DNA from: Ensifer canadensis
GTDB lineage: Bacteria; Pseudomonadota; Alphaproteobacteria; Rhizobiales; Rhizobiaceae
Reading direction: 5' to 3'
NCBI RefSeq assembly: GCF_017488845.2
Contig: NZ_CP083370.1
Span: 3,535,501 to 3,599,500 of the forward strand
DNA: 64,000 bases
Shown here: positions 25,957 through 36,527 of the stretch, piece by piece
How the letters are laid out: every line of letters begins with the position of its first letter
Position numbering within the stretch: the first letter of the stretch is position 1
Notes under the pieces: model-generated
What the model saw: the letters and a program-made list of their open reading frames with translations, nothing else
Database searches by the model: none
What the model was told of the DNA's origin: nothing
Translations under genes and position numbers: made by a program

Positions 25957-26730
25957 TCAATCATAAAGGCAGGTGATGTATCCGCCCGATCGGCTGGCCC
26001 GGCGCTCGATCAGTGATGCCAGGCGTTTCAGTCCGCGCCCCGGTTTTCCGGCGTTGCGCTCTTTCGGGTTGGGCAGCGACACGGCGAGAAGAGCGGCCTG
26101 GCGCCTGGAAAGCTTGGCGGCGGAAACGCCGAAATGGTGGCGGGCGGCAGCCTCGATGCCGTAGATACCGTCACCCCATTCGGCGACATTCAGGTAGATC
26201 TCCATCATCCGCTGTTTGCTCCAGACGAAGTCGGCGGCGATGGCGAGCGGCAGTTCCATCGCCTTGCGCACGAAGGAGCGGCCGTTCCAGAGGAAGAGGT
26301 TCTTCACCGTCTGCATCGGGATGGTGCTGGCGCCGCGCGTCGATTCCCCATCGAGCGCATCCTCAACCACGCCCCGCATCTGCCCCCAGTCGACGCCGTC
26401 GTGGATGCAGAACTGGCCATCCTCCGACATCATCACCGATTGCACCAGCACCGGCGCTATCTTGTCGAACTCGACCCACTGTCGGTCATAGCCGCGCAGC
26501 AGCACGAGGTCGCGCAGCATCAGCGTCGAAACCGGGCGAATGAAGTCGATGAGATAGAGCGCAATCAGCGCATAGGGCAGAAGCAACAGGCCAAGAACGA
26601 CGAAAATGATGCGACGGCGATGCAGGCGCCACGTCCGACGGAGGGACGACCAGCGACTGGCGGGCATATCGCCCTCCTCACGCGCCTCGGGAACGATGTC
26701 CACGGCCTGACTGTCCACCTCTCTGTCCAT
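25957..26730 (-). CDS. mtgA: monofunctional peptidoglycan glycosyltransferase
   Basis: 257 residues. One N-terminal membrane anchor (about residues 40-61) is followed by a family 51 glycosyltransferase domain in the periplasm. The catalytic glutamate is E103 in [16 protein letters not shown], and the second motif [17 protein letters not shown] begins near 132. There is no transpeptidase domain, which separates it from class A penicillin-binding proteins. It polymerises lipid II into glycan strands. It is divergent from the polyprenyl synthase gene, 145 bp apart. Confidence 0.94.
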   Translation of the reverse strand: MDREVDSQAVDIVPEAREEGDMPASRWSSLRRTWRLHRRRIIFVVLGLLLLPYALIALYLIDFIRPVSTLMLRDLVLLRGYDRQWVEFDKIAPVLVQSVMMSEDGQFCIHDGVDWGQMRGVVEDALDGESTRGASTIPMQTVKNLFLWNGRSFVRKAMELPLAIAADFVWSKQRMMEIYLNVAEWGDGIYGIEAAARHHFGVSAAKLSRRQAALLAVSLPNPKERNAGKPGRGLKRLASLIERRASRSGGYITCLYD

Positions 26731-26875
26731 CCGTTTCTCTTAGTGCATGGGCTGGCAAAGTTGAACGGGCTTTCTGGCAAAAGGCAAGGCACTCACAGGT
26801 CTGTCCTCGACAAAGCGCACTGCCGCGACACGAAAGCCCGTTGAAAGCGCCTTTCGCGCATGTCAAAGAGCGCTC

Positions 26876-27790
26876 ATGAGACAGGAAACACCGACCTTCG
26901 AGACCCAACTGAAACGCAACGCGCTCGCGATCGAGACGCTGCTGGGGCGCCTGCTGGGTTTGAGCATCGAACCCGACGAGATCGGCCGCCCGGAAAACCT
27001 GCTCGGCGCGATGCGTCACGGCGTCCTCAACGGCGGCAAGCGGTTGCGCCCGTTTCTGGTGATCGAATGCGCCAGCCTGCTGGGCGGACGCTTCGATGCA
27101 GCGCTGCGGGTCGGTGCGGCGCTCGAATGCGTCCACTGCTACTCTCTGGTCCATGACGACCTGCCGGCGATGGACGACGACGACATCCGGCGCGGCCAGC
27201 CGACCGTACACAAGGCTTTCGACGAGGCGACTGCGATCCTTGCCGGCGACAGCCTGCTGACCTTCGCCTTCGACATCATCGCATCGCCGGAGACGCCGCT
27301 TGCCGACGCACAGAAGGCGGCGCTTGTCCTCGCGCTGGCGCGTGCTGCCGGCCATGGCGGCATGGCCGGTGGACAGGCGCTCGACCTTGCGGCGGAGAAA
27401 TCCACTCCCGACGAAGCCGGCATCGTCACCCTTCAGGCGATGAAGACAGGCGCGCTTCTGCGCTTTGCCTGCGAGGCGGGCGCGATCGTCGCCGGAGCAG
27501 ACGCGAACGACCGTCACCGTCTGCGCAGCTTCGGCGAAAAGATCGGCCTTGCCTTCCAGCTCGCCGACGACCTGCTTGACCTCACCGCCGACGCCGAGAC
27601 CATGGGCAAGGCAACCGGCAAGGATGCCGCACGCGGCAAGGGCACGCTCGTCGCGCTCCACGGACAGGCCTGGGCCGAGACCCGGCTGGAACAACTGGTG
27701 GCGGAGGCAGAGGCGCTGCTCGAACCCTATGGCGAGCGCTCGTCGATCCTTGCCGAAACCGCCCGCTTCATCGCCAATCGCAGGAATTGA
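26876..27790 (+). CDS. ispA: short-chain polyprenyl diphosphate synthase (farnesyl type)
   Basis: 304 residues, the usual size of bacterial farnesyl diphosphate synthases. The first aspartate-rich motif DDLPAMDDDD starts at residue 94 and the second (ADDLLDLTAD) near 228; both bind magnesium and the allylic diphosphate. GGKRLRPFLVIE is the isopentenyl diphosphate site. It makes the C15 precursor for quinones and undecaprenol. Product length is inferred, since geranylgeranyl synthases look similar. hisC follows 3 bp after its stop. Confidence 0.88.
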   Translation: MRQETPTFETQLKRNALAIETLLGRLLGLSIEPDEIGRPENLLGAMRHGVLNGGKRLRPFLVIECASLLGGRFDAALRVGAALECVHCYSLVHDDLPAMDDDDIRRGQPTVHKAFDEATAILAGDSLLTFAFDIIASPETPLADAQKAALVLALARAAGHGGMAGGQALDLAAEKSTPDEAGIVTLQAMKTGALLRFACEAGAIVAGADANDRHRLRSFGEKIGLAFQLADDLLDLTADAETMGKATGKDAARGKGTLVALHGQAWAETRLEQLVAEAEALLEPYGERSSILAETARFIANRRN

Positions 27791-27793
27791 ATC

Positions 27794-28849
27794 GTGAGCA
27801 AATACTGGTCGCCCATCGTTTCGACGCTCAAGCCCTATGTGCCAGGCGAACAGCCGCGCATCGCCAACCTCGTCAAGCTCAATACCAACGAGAGCCCCTA
27901 CGGCCCTTCGGACAAGGTTCTGAGCGCAATCACCGCAGCGGCCAACAGCGATCTCAGGCTCTACCCCGACCCCCTGGCGCTCCGCCTGCGTGAAACGATC
28001 GCGGCCCGTCACCGGGTCACCGCCGGCGAGGTCTTCGTCGGCAATGGTTCGGACGAGGTCCTGGCCCACATCTTTGCCGGGCTGTTGAAGCACGACGCCC
28101 CGCTGCTCTATCCCGACATCTCCTACAGCTTCTATTCGACCTACGCCCGGCTGTTTGCGATCGATGCCGTCGAAGTCCCGCTCGACACTCAATTCCGCAT
28201 CGATCTAGCCGATTACGACAGGTCCTGCGGCGCCATCATCCTGCCAAACCCGAATGCGCCGACCGGCATCGGCCTGCCGCTTGCCGAAATCGAGCGGCTC
28301 GTTGCCGCCCACCCGGATCAGCCAGTTGTCATCGACGAGGCCTATATCGACTTCGGCGGCCAGTCGGCGATCGCGCTGGTGCCGAAATACGAAAACCTGC
28401 TGGTCGTCCAGACCTTCTCCAAGTCGCGTGCGCTCGCGGGCCTGCGCGTCGGCTTCGCCATCGGTCAGCGGCCGCTGATCGAGGCGCTGGAGCGGGTGAA
28501 GGACAGCTTCAACTCCTATCCGCTTGGCCGCCCGGCCCAGGCAGGAGCGACCGCTGCGATCGAAGACGAAGCCTGGTTCGAAACGACCCGCAAGAAAATC
28601 ATGGCATCCCGTGAACGCCTCACCGGTCAACTCGCCGAGCGCGGTTTCGAGGTCCTCCCATCGCAGGCAAACTTCGTCTTCGCCCGCCATCCCGGCCATT
28701 CCGGCGACGCGCTGATGCAGGCGCTGCGTGAGCGTGCCGTGCTCGTGCGCCATTTCGCCAAGCCCAGGATCTCCGATTTCCTGCGCATCACCATCGGCAC
28801 CGATGCCGAATGCGCCCGGCTGATCGAAGCGCTCGACGACATTCTCTGA
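27794..28849 (+). CDS. hisC: histidinol-phosphate aminotransferase
   Basis: PLP enzyme of histidine synthesis that transaminates imidazole acetol phosphate. 351 residues. Motifs include [32 protein letters not shown] and the lysine region [16 protein letters not shown] with K210 as the Schiff-base lysine. It starts at GTG, 3 bp after the polyprenyl synthase stop. Related rhizobial HisC paralogues may also act on aromatic amino acids, so the physiological substrate is not certain. It lies away from other his genes. Confidence 0.88.
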   Translation: MSKYWSPIVSTLKPYVPGEQPRIANLVKLNTNESPYGPSDKVLSAITAAANSDLRLYPDPLALRLRETIAARHRVTAGEVFVGNGSDEVLAHIFAGLLKHDAPLLYPDISYSFYSTYARLFAIDAVEVPLDTQFRIDLADYDRSCGAIILPNPNAPTGIGLPLAEIERLVAAHPDQPVVIDEAYIDFGGQSAIALVPKYENLLVVQTFSKSRALAGLRVGFAIGQRPLIEALERVKDSFNSYPLGRPAQAGATAAIEDEAWFETTRKKIMASRERLTGQLAERGFEVLPSQANFVFARHPGHSGDALMQALRERAVLVRHFAKPRISDFLRITIGTDAECARLIEALDDIL

Positions 28850-28948
28850 GATCTGGTCCCGAGACGGGGGCTCTCAGACTTGGCTCAGGCACTTGGCCGC
28901 GAAAGACACATTCGCTAAGGTCCGGCGATCCACGCCGGAGCCCTCTCC

Positions 28949-29590
28949 ATGTTCGACCTGTCGCCATACCTTTCGCAACTCGCGGTCGCCTGGACGGCCT
29001 ATATGATTGCGACCGCATCGCCAGGTCCGGCGGTGCTTGCAATCATCACCACCTCGATCAGCCAGGGGCGCAAGGCGGGCCTGGCGCTCGCCTTCGGCGT
29101 ACTGTCCGGCAGCTACACCTGGGCGATGCTAACGGCATCCGGCCTTTCTGCGCTCATCGGCGCTTACGGACAGGCGCTGATCGTCCTGAAGATCGCCGGC
29201 GCCTGCTACCTGTTCTGGCTCGCCTACAACGCGCTACGCGCCGCCATGCGCGGACATGCGCCCCCAAAGGCGATGCCGGGCCAACCACAGGCGTTGCTGA
29301 AGAAGCACTATCTCAAGGGGCTCGGCATCCACCTGACCAATCCCAAGGCGATTTTCTCCGGGATCATGCTGGTCTCGCTCGGCATGCCCGCCGGCGCGCC
29401 GACGGCCGTGACCGCCGCCTTCATCGCCGGATGCATGCTGCTCGGTCTCGTGACCTTCTGCGGTTTTGCGATCGTGTTCTCGCTGCCGCCGGTGCATCGC
29501 GGCTATCTCAAGTCGCGACGCATCATCGAGAGCCTGATGGCAGGCTTCTTCGCTTTCGCAGGATTGAAACTGCTGACGACGCGGCTCTGA
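28949..29590 (+). CDS. LysE/RhtB family exporter
   Basis: 213 residues with about six spans. The family motif appears as ATASPGPAVLAIITTSISQGRKAG (broken here after ATASPGPAVL, residues 21-30), followed by GLGIHLTNPKAIFFSG-type residues near 130 (seen as HLTNPKAIFSG). It should export an amino acid or similar metabolite; the substrate is unknown. It follows hisC by 99 bp on the same strand. A family-2 element begins immediately after its stop. Confidence 0.85.
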   Translation: MFDLSPYLSQLAVAWTAYMIATASPGPAVLAIITTSISQGRKAGLALAFGVLSGSYTWAMLTASGLSALIGAYGQALIVLKIAGACYLFWLAYNALRAAMRGHAPPKAMPGQPQALLKKHYLKGLGIHLTNPKAIFSGIMLVSLGMPAGAPTAVTAAFIAGCMLLGLVTFCGFAIVFSLPPVHRGYLKSRRIIESLMAGFFAFAGLKLLTTRL

Positions 29591-29592
29591 GC

Positions 29593-29693
29593 TAGAGCAT
29601 TTCCAGGAAAAGTGTGAAGCGGTTTTCCGTCAGGAAATGCGTAGAAACAAAGAAACAGAGCACTTGTGTGATTCCGCTTAAACCGGAAACGCT

Positions 29694-29696
<3 letters not shown>
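29593..29696 (+). repeat. 104-nt dispersed element, family 2, copy 2
   Basis: TA-flanked on both sides, with terminal inverted repeats GAGCATTTCC and GGAAACGCTC. The core AAGCGGTTTTCCGTCAGGAA is shared with the copy at 12027-12130. It fills the convergent gap between the LysE-type gene and ispG, and its last bases form the ispG stop codon TAG. Confidence 0.8.
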
Positions 29697-30947
<1,251 letters not shown>

Positions 30948-31135
30948 GAAGGCCTCTTGGTCCCCCAGGTCACGCCGGTGACCTGGTCTCATCGTTTCAG
31001 CGCGGGATGCAGACGGAAACCCGCATGGGTTTTCCCGTTCCGCTCCTGCTTTTCGTCCATCAGGTGGATGAGGAAAGCATCGTTGTCAACGGCGACATCA
31101 TGCCCTGACGGCGATTTGATGGCAGGCGCCCGACC

Positions 31136-32320
31136 TCAATGGCCCTTTCCATGGTCCGCATGAACGGCATGGTGCGACAGCATCAGCACGACGATGAACA
31201 GCACCGGCACCGAGGCGAAGATGATCGCAAAGCCTGTATGTTCGGCGACGAAGCCGATCAGCGACGGTGCGAACAGCATGCCGGAATAGCCCATGAAGGT
31301 TGCGACCGAGAGGCCGATACCCGGCTGCAGGCCCGGCATGTTGCCGGCGGCCGAAAACGCGATCGGCACCATGTTGGAAATGCCGATCCCGGCAATCGCA
31401 AAACCGAGGATGGCGAGGTAGGCATTCGGCGCGAGGCCCGCCAGCACCATGCCGACAAGCGCTGTGACCGTGCAGATGCGCAGCGTCCGCTTGGCGCCGA
31501 AACGATCACGCACATGGTCTCCGGCAAAACGCATCGTCGCCATCGTCGCAGAGAAGGCGGCAAAGCCGAAGCCGGACAGTTCGACCGAAGCGCCGAGTTC
31601 GTTGCGCAGATAGAGCGCACCCCAATCGAGCACGGTTCCTTCCGGCACCATCGAAAACAGCGCCATGATGCCGATCAGCCAGGGAAGCGGCGTCATCGGC
31701 AGGCGCAGCTTTTCCTTGGTGGCGGCGGGGTGCGGCTTGTCGGCCAGGATCATCGGCCAGGCGATCGCGAGCACTGCCAGGCTGAGCAAGGTCACGACGA
31801 TGACGTGCGGCAGAACGCCGAAGCGCGCCATCAGGAAGCCGCCAATGCCGGCACCGATCAGGCCGCCGAGGCTCCAATAGGCGTGGCAGGAGGACATGAT
31901 GGCGCGGCGCATCGATTTTTCGACCTCGACCGCATTGGCGTTCATCGCCACGTCCATCGCGCCGACGAAGCCGCCGAGCAGGAACATGCCGACGGCAGCG
32001 GCCCAGACATTCGGCAGCAGCGTCAAAAGCAGGAGCAGCGGCGACAGCAGGATGGCGGTGACCTTGACGACCTTCTGCGAGCCGACCCGGGCGATAAAGC
32101 CGCCGGCGATCGGCATCAGCACCAGCGAGCCGACGCCGAACATCAGGATGAGCTGGCCGAGCACGCTTTCGCTGATGCCCAGCCGATCCTTGAATTCGGG
32201 GATCTTCGGTGCCCAGCTTCCGGTGACGAAGCCGTTCATCAGGAAGAGCAGCGACACGGCAAGCCGGTCGCGGGTCATGTAACCCTGCCGAACGGCGGTG
32301 GGAGCGGAACGTTGGTCCAT
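31136..32320 (-). CDS. MFS transporter (sugar-permease-like)
   Basis: 394 residues with about twelve spans. NGFVTGSWAPKIPEFKDRLG at the N-terminus and GGFIARVGSQKVVK between spans 2 and 3 resemble the FucP/YbjJ-like branch. The substrate is unknown. It is the last gene of a three-gene minus-strand set (DeoR regulator, VOC protein, transporter), 30 bp after the VOC stop. After its TGA the same frame stays open for 48 more codons with coding-like composition, to a TGA at 30989-30991 (see findings). Confidence 0.85.
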   Translation of the reverse strand: MDQRSAPTAVRQGYMTRDRLAVSLLFLMNGFVTGSWAPKIPEFKDRLGISESVLGQLILMFGVGSLVLMPIAGGFIARVGSQKVVKVTAILLSPLLLLLTLLPNVWAAAVGMFLLGGFVGAMDVAMNANAVEVEKSMRRAIMSSCHAYWSLGGLIGAGIGGFLMARFGVLPHVIVVTLLSLAVLAIAWPMILADKPHPAATKEKLRLPMTPLPWLIGIMALFSMVPEGTVLDWGALYLRNELGASVELSGFGFAAFSATMATMRFAGDHVRDRFGAKRTLRICTVTALVGMVLAGLAPNAYLAILGFAIAGIGISNMVPIAFSAAGNMPGLQPGIGLSVATFMGYSGMLFAPSLIGFVAEHTGFAIIFASVPVLFIVVLMLSHHAVHADHGKGH

Positions 32321-32350
32321 GATTGTGCCTCTATGCCGGAAGCCGCCGGC

Positions 32351-32737
32351 TCAAATGGTAATTTCGATCAGATTGCCGTCGGGGTCGCGAAGCACCGCCT
32401 CGTAGAAGCCGTCGCCCGTCCACCGCGCCTGCGATACCAGAATGCCCTCAACCGAGGCCCGGGCCGCCATCGCGTCGACCGCCGCTCCGCTGCCGAGCGA
32501 CAGGGCTACATGCGCGAGCCCCGTACGCTCGACGCCTTCGGGCTCGGCCGGAGCCACCCAAGGCCCCTCCATGATTTCGATTGCCGGCCCATCGCCAAAG
32601 GTCAGAAAGCGGGAGCGAAACCCCGGACGACGCCGGCTCTCATAGGCGTCTCCGACGCTCGCGCCGAAGAAACGCGACCAGAAGGACGCGACCCCCTCCA
32701 GATCCCTGGTCCAAAGAGCCACATGCGCGATGCTCAT
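32351..32737 (-). CDS. VOC family (glyoxalase-like) protein
   Basis: 128 residues, one vicinal-oxygen-chelate domain. MSIAHVALWTRDLEGVASFW at the start and GLAHVALSLG and RDPDGNLIEI later give the expected metal-ligand positions (histidines near residues 5 and 74, glutamate near the end). Members are metal-dependent lyases, dioxygenases or antibiotic-binding proteins, and the reaction here is not predictable. Its ATG overlaps the deoR stop (ATGA), so it is coupled to the regulator. Confidence 0.85.
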   Translation of the reverse strand: MSIAHVALWTRDLEGVASFWSRFFGASVGDAYESRRRPGFRSRFLTFGDGPAIEIMEGPWVAPAEPEGVERTGLAHVALSLGSGAAVDAMAARASVEGILVSQARWTGDGFYEAVLRDPDGNLIEITI

Positions 32738-33516
32738 CGTTCGCTCCCTCCAGCCATGATCACGGTCGTCCCAGATGCCTCGAAGGCGGCGACGTGGTGC
32801 GCCGGCGCGTCGGCCTCCAGCACCAGCGTCGTCACCTGGTCGATGCCGACAACCGCGTGGGATGCGGCCGTGCCGAGTTTGTCGTTGGTAACGGCGACAA
32901 GCAGGGCGCGGCTGCGCGATGCGATCAGCCGCTTGAACTCGGCGTCCTCGAAAAAGATCGCCGTCAGGCCGGCATCAGCATCGGCGCCGCAGGTGCCGAG
33001 GATGCAAAGGTCGGGCCGAAGCTGTTCGATATCCCGTTGCGCCCGCGCGCCGACGGCAGCACCAACGGCGCGGTTGAGTGGGCCGCCGACGAGAATGAGG
33101 TCGATGCCCGGCTTCTCCATCAAGGCGGCGGCGATCAACGGCGTGTTGGTGACGATGGTCGCCTTCAGGTCCGGCTCGATACGCTGGGCGATAGCAAGAT
33201 TGGCCGAGCCGGCGTCGAGGAATACCGTGCTACCGGGCGCTATGAAGCCGACCGAGGCGCGCGCCAGCGCGGCCTTGCGCTCCGGCGCCATCGCCACGCG
33301 CTGGCTGAGCGACAGGGCGCTTGGCGCAAGCGGCAACGCGCCACCATAGACCCGCTCGCACAGGCCGGCCGCGGCCATCTCGCGCAGATCGCGCCGGATC
33401 GTGTCTTCGGAGACCCGGAACTCGGCGGCAAGGTCGGCCGCCAGCACCCGGCCGTCGGCCTTCAGCCGTTCCTGGATGAGTGTCTTTCGTTCGCGAAGAA
33501 GGAGTTCCGTGGACAT
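32734..33516 (-). CDS. DeoR family transcriptional regulator
   Basis: 260 residues. The N-terminal helix-turn-helix (RVLAADLAAEFRVSEDTIRRDLREM, broken here after RVLAADLAAEFRVSE, about residues 22-36) is the DeoR hallmark. The sugar-phosphate-binding domain follows, with GFIAPGSTVFLDAGSANLA-type residues and VGGPLNRAVGA. Such regulators usually repress a carbohydrate operon until a phosphorylated sugar binds. It leads the VOC/MFS genes, suggesting regulated uptake and use of a sugar-like compound. Confidence 0.88.
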   Translation of the reverse strand: MSTELLLRERKTLIQERLKADGRVLAADLAAEFRVSEDTIRRDLREMAAAGLCERVYGGALPLAPSALSLSQRVAMAPERKAALARASVGFIAPGSTVFLDAGSANLAIAQRIEPDLKATIVTNTPLIAAALMEKPGIDLILVGGPLNRAVGAAVGARAQRDIEQLRPDLCILGTCGADADAGLTAIFFEDAEFKRLIASRSRALLVAVTNDKLGTAASHAVVGIDQVTTLVLEADAPAHHVAAFEASGTTVIMAGGSER

Positions 33517-33788
33517 TTGGCCAATCGTGCATAAACGTGCATGAATCGATGTAAATGTGCATAGCGAATTTTGAAAGCGATTTCAACCGCGATCCGGCGA
33601 CAAAATCGAAAAGGGCCAGATTTGCCGACAGGCGCGTGTTTCGGATGAAAATTCTACCGGTCCGGGGAAAAATCTTCACAAAAACGCTCAGCAATTGGAG
33701 TTTTATGCGCTCAAGCGGCGATTTTTTTATGAGATTCTCTCCTCAATCCGGACGACGGGCCGGAACACAAAAAAGATGGAAAGACAAG

Positions 33789-34562
33789 ATGAAACTCCTC
33801 CCCACGCTTTTCGCCGCCGCCCTCCTGCAGGTTGCCGCCTTCGTCCCCGCTATGGCCGGTGAGAACCTCGACCAGATCAAGTCCGCCGGCGTGCTGAAGA
33901 TCGGCACAGAGGGCACCTATGCGCCCTTCACCTATCACGACAAATCTGGCGCGCTCGTCGGCTTCGACGTCGAGATCGGCCAGGAAGTGGCCAAGAAGCT
34001 GGGCGTCAAGGCCGAGTTCCTGGAAGGCAAGTGGGACGGCCTGATCGCCGGCCTCGACGCCAACCGTTACGACGCGGTGATCAACCAGGTCGGCATCACC
34101 GAGGAGCGCAAGAAGAAGTACGACTTCTCCGAGCCCTATATCGCCTCCAAGGCCGTGCTGATCGTCAAGGGCGACGACGCCGAAATCAAGGACTTCGCCG
34201 ACCTCAAGGGCAAGAAGTCCGCCCAGTCGCTGACGAGCAACTTCGGCAAGCTTGCGCAGGCTTCCGGCGCCGAGCTGGTCGGCACCGACGGCTTCGACCA
34301 ATCGATCCAGCTGGTTCTGACCGGCCGCGCCGATGCGACCATCAACGACAGCCTTTCCTTCCTCGACTTCAAGAAGCAGAAGCCTGATGCCAACGTGAAG
34401 ATCGCCGCCGAACAGGCCGACGCCGACTATTCCGGCATCATCATCCGCAAGGGCGAGCCGGAACTTCTCGAAGCCGTCAACAAGGCGCTTGCCGAAATCA
34501 AGGCCGACGGCACCTACGAGACGATCTCGCAGAAGTACTTCGGCGCCGACGTCTCGAAGTAA
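33789..34562 (+). CDS. amino acid ABC transporter substrate-binding protein
   Basis: 257 residues with a Sec signal peptide (MKLLPTLFAAALLQVAAFVP, cleavage near AMAGE). The mature part is a family 3 periplasmic binding protein: GVLKIGTEGTYAPFTYHD, LVGFDVEIGQEVAKKLG and the arginine-containing GRADATINDS contact region. The likely ligand is a polar amino acid, perhaps cystine. The start at 33789 follows an AAGACAAG stretch; the frame opens further upstream but without a signal peptide there. Permease and ATPase genes follow. Confidence 0.92.
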   Translation: MKLLPTLFAAALLQVAAFVPAMAGENLDQIKSAGVLKIGTEGTYAPFTYHDKSGALVGFDVEIGQEVAKKLGVKAEFLEGKWDGLIAGLDANRYDAVINQVGITEERKKKYDFSEPYIASKAVLIVKGDDAEIKDFADLKGKKSAQSLTSNFGKLAQASGAELVGTDGFDQSIQLVLTGRADATINDSLSFLDFKKQKPDANVKIAAEQADADYSGIIIRKGEPELLEAVNKALAEIKADGTYETISQKYFGADVSK

Positions 34563-34610
34563 CACCCGCCTGACATTAAGGCCGGCAGCTTCTCCCCCGG
34601 CCTTGCTCGC

Positions 34611-34715
34611 TACGGCGCCGCGCGTCGGACATGACGCGCAAAGGACGCGGTAACACTTCAAGCTCGCTGCATGCCCCCGCCTCAAACCAATTTCGATTTA
34701 AGGCATCATGCAGTA
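34611..34715 (+). repeat. 105-nt twin-hairpin element, family 1, copy C
   Basis: A more diverged copy bounded by TA on both sides. It retains GGCGCCGCGCGTC, GACGCGCAAAGG, CGATTTAAGG and CATGCAG. It lies inside the amino acid transporter operon, between the binding-protein gene and an intrinsic terminator. Confidence 0.75.
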
Positions 34716-34720
34716 TGAAT

Positions 34721-34760
34721 CGCGATCCGTTCCGGCCTCCGGAGCGGATCGCGCTTTTTC
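34721..34760 (+). terminator. intrinsic terminator between binding-protein and permease genes
   Basis: CGCGATCCGTTCCGG pairs with CCGGAGCGGATCGCG around CCT (one G-T pair), followed by CTTTTTC. It should stop part of the transcription, leaving the binding protein in excess over the membrane components, a common design in such operons. Confidence 0.85.
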
Positions 34761-34774
34761 GAAAGGCCCATCCC

Positions 34775-35455
34775 TTGCCCACCTGGCTTCAACTCATGCT
34801 GGATTCGCTGCCGTCCCTGCTTTGGGCCGGGCTGACGTTCACCATCCCGCTGACGCTGCTTTCGTTCATTCTCGGCCTGGCGCTTGGCCTGGCAACGGCC
34901 ATCGCCCGCCTCTTCGGGCCGGCGCCCGTCGTTGCCGTCGCGCGGTTCTATGTCTGGGTCATCCGCGGCACGCCGCTGCTCGTCCAGCTCTTCGTGATCT
35001 TCTACGGCCTGCCGAGCATGGGTATCCTGCTCGACGCCTTCCCGGCCGCGCTGATCGGCTTCACGCTCAATGTCGGGGCCTATACCTCCGAGATCATTCG
35101 CGCGGTGATCTCCTCGGTGCCGCGCGGGCAATGGGAAGCGGCCTATTCCATCGGCATGAGCTGGAGCCAGGCGATGCGTCGCACGATCCTGCCGCAGGCA
35201 GCCCGCGTCGCCGTGCCGCCGCTGTCGAACACCTTCATCTCGCTGGTGAAGGATACCTCGCTTGCCGCCGCGATCACGGTTCCAGAGCTTTTCCAGACCG
35301 CCCAGCGCATCGTCGCCACCACCTACGAGCCGCTGATCCTCTATATTGAGGCAGCGCTGATCTATCTCGCCATGAGTTCGGTACTGTCAGCCCTGCAAGT
35401 GCGGCTGGAGCGCCGGTTCGCCCGCTATGGCGGCTTCCTGGAGGCCCGGACATGA
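34775..35455 (+). CDS. amino acid ABC transporter permease
   Basis: 226 residues with about five spans, of the His/Glu/Gln-type permease family (HisM/GlnP). The cytoplasmic EAA loop is EAAYSIGMSWSQAMRRTILPQA. I take TTG at 34775 with GAAAGG upstream because the ATG at 34715 would place the intrinsic terminator inside the coding region; ATG at 34796 is also possible. The stop overlaps the ATPase start. The single permease gene suggests a homodimeric channel. Confidence 0.9.
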   Translation: MPTWLQLMLDSLPSLLWAGLTFTIPLTLLSFILGLALGLATAIARLFGPAPVVAVARFYVWVIRGTPLLVQLFVIFYGLPSMGILLDAFPAALIGFTLNVGAYTSEIIRAVISSVPRGQWEAAYSIGMSWSQAMRRTILPQAARVAVPPLSNTFISLVKDTSLAAAITVPELFQTAQRIVATTYEPLILYIEAALIYLAMSSVLSALQVRLERRFARYGGFLEART

Positions 35456-36213
35456 TCGAGCTTTCCCACATCGAAAAACGCTTCGGCGACAATCTCGTGC
35501 TGAAGGACATCTCCGTGACGCTGGCCGAAGGCACGGTTACGGCGCTGGTCGGCCCTTCCGGCGGCGGCAAGAGCACGCTCCTGCGCTGCATCAATCTCCT
35601 GGAGATCCCGACATCGGGCTCGATTCGACTTGGCGACGAGGCGCTGGACTTTCAGCCCGGGCGCAAGACCGGCTGGCAGGCGATCCAGCGCCTGCGCCGC
35701 CAGACCGGGATGGTGTTCCAGAATTTTCAGCTTTTCCCGCACCAGACCGCACTCGGCAACGTCATGGAAGGCCTTGTCACCGTGTTGAAATGGCCCGCCG
35801 ACAAGGCGCGCGCCCGCGCCATGGAGCTGCTTGAAAAGGTCGGCATGGCCCATAAGGCCGATGCCTGGCCGGCCACGCTTTCCGGCGGCCAGCAGCAACG
35901 CGTGGCGATCGCCCGCGCATTGGCGCCGTCGCCACGCGTTCTTCTCTGTGACGAGCCGACCTCGGCGCTCGATCCGGAGCTGGCAGAAGAAGTCGTCGAA
36001 GTGCTGAGCCGGCTTGCCCGCGAAGGCACGACCATGGTGATGGCGACGCATGACCTGAGGTTAGCCTCGCGCGTCGCCGACAAGGTGGTCTTCCTCGACG
36101 GTGGCGTCATCGTCGAAAGCGGCGCGCCGAAGACGATCTTCTCGACGCCCGAGCGCGAACGCACCAAGAAGTTCATCGCCTCGCTGAGTGCGCCGCACAG
36201 CTACGACATCTGA
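35452..36213 (+). CDS. amino acid ABC transporter ATP-binding protein
   Basis: 253 residues. Walker A GPSGGGKST is near residues 36-44, the signature LSGGQQQRVAIARAL near 144, Walker B VLLCDEPTSALDPEL near 164 and the switch histidine in ATHDLRLA. This matches the GlnQ/HisP class of polar amino acid importers. Its ATG overlaps the permease stop. No terminator follows directly; a palindromic repeat region lies downstream. Confidence 0.93.
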   Translation: MIELSHIEKRFGDNLVLKDISVTLAEGTVTALVGPSGGGKSTLLRCINLLEIPTSGSIRLGDEALDFQPGRKTGWQAIQRLRRQTGMVFQNFQLFPHQTALGNVMEGLVTVLKWPADKARARAMELLEKVGMAHKADAWPATLSGGQQQRVAIARALAPSPRVLLCDEPTSALDPELAEEVVEVLSRLAREGTTMVMATHDLRLASRVADKVVFLDGGVIVESGAPKTIFSTPERERTKKFIASLSAPHSYDI

Positions 36214-36300
36214 GCGACGTTTGGGGGCCGATCGCCCGGGTGACTGATAGCGGGCCAGGGTCGGTGGAGGGCGAACTATCTCTCATTCGCCATTCTCCAC

Positions 36301-36447
36301 CCTCTCCTCCGTCATCCTCGGGCTTGACCCGAGGATGACGGAGGAGAGGGTGGAGCTCACCGGCAAGAACTGCGTACCAAGGCGTCTTGAGGCGCGGCGG
36401 AGGGCCGTGCTTGCGGCTGGATCCTCGGGTCAAGCCCGAGGATGACG
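36301..36447. repeat. palindromic repeat pair in a convergent gap
   Basis: 36301-36349 is a long perfect palindrome: 22-bp arms containing GTCATCCTCGGG and CCCGAGGATGAC around a CTTGA loop. 36420-36447 repeats the inner part in the opposite orientation (loop TCAAG). The gap between the transporter operon and pyc (314 bp) holds only these and the pyc terminator. Confidence 0.8.
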
Positions 36448-36475
36448 ACAGGGATGGCGGCCTATCCCCTCTCAC

Positions 36476-36506
36476 GAAAACGGCCGGACTCACGCCCGGC
36501 CGTTTC
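36476..36506 (-). terminator. Rho-independent terminator of pyc
   Basis: On the minus strand AAACGGCCGGG pairs with CCGGCCGTTT around a short loop, followed by a short T-run. It lies 22 bp beyond the pyc stop. Confidence 0.8.
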
Positions 36507-36527
36507 TATTTATTCTTGCCCGAAACC

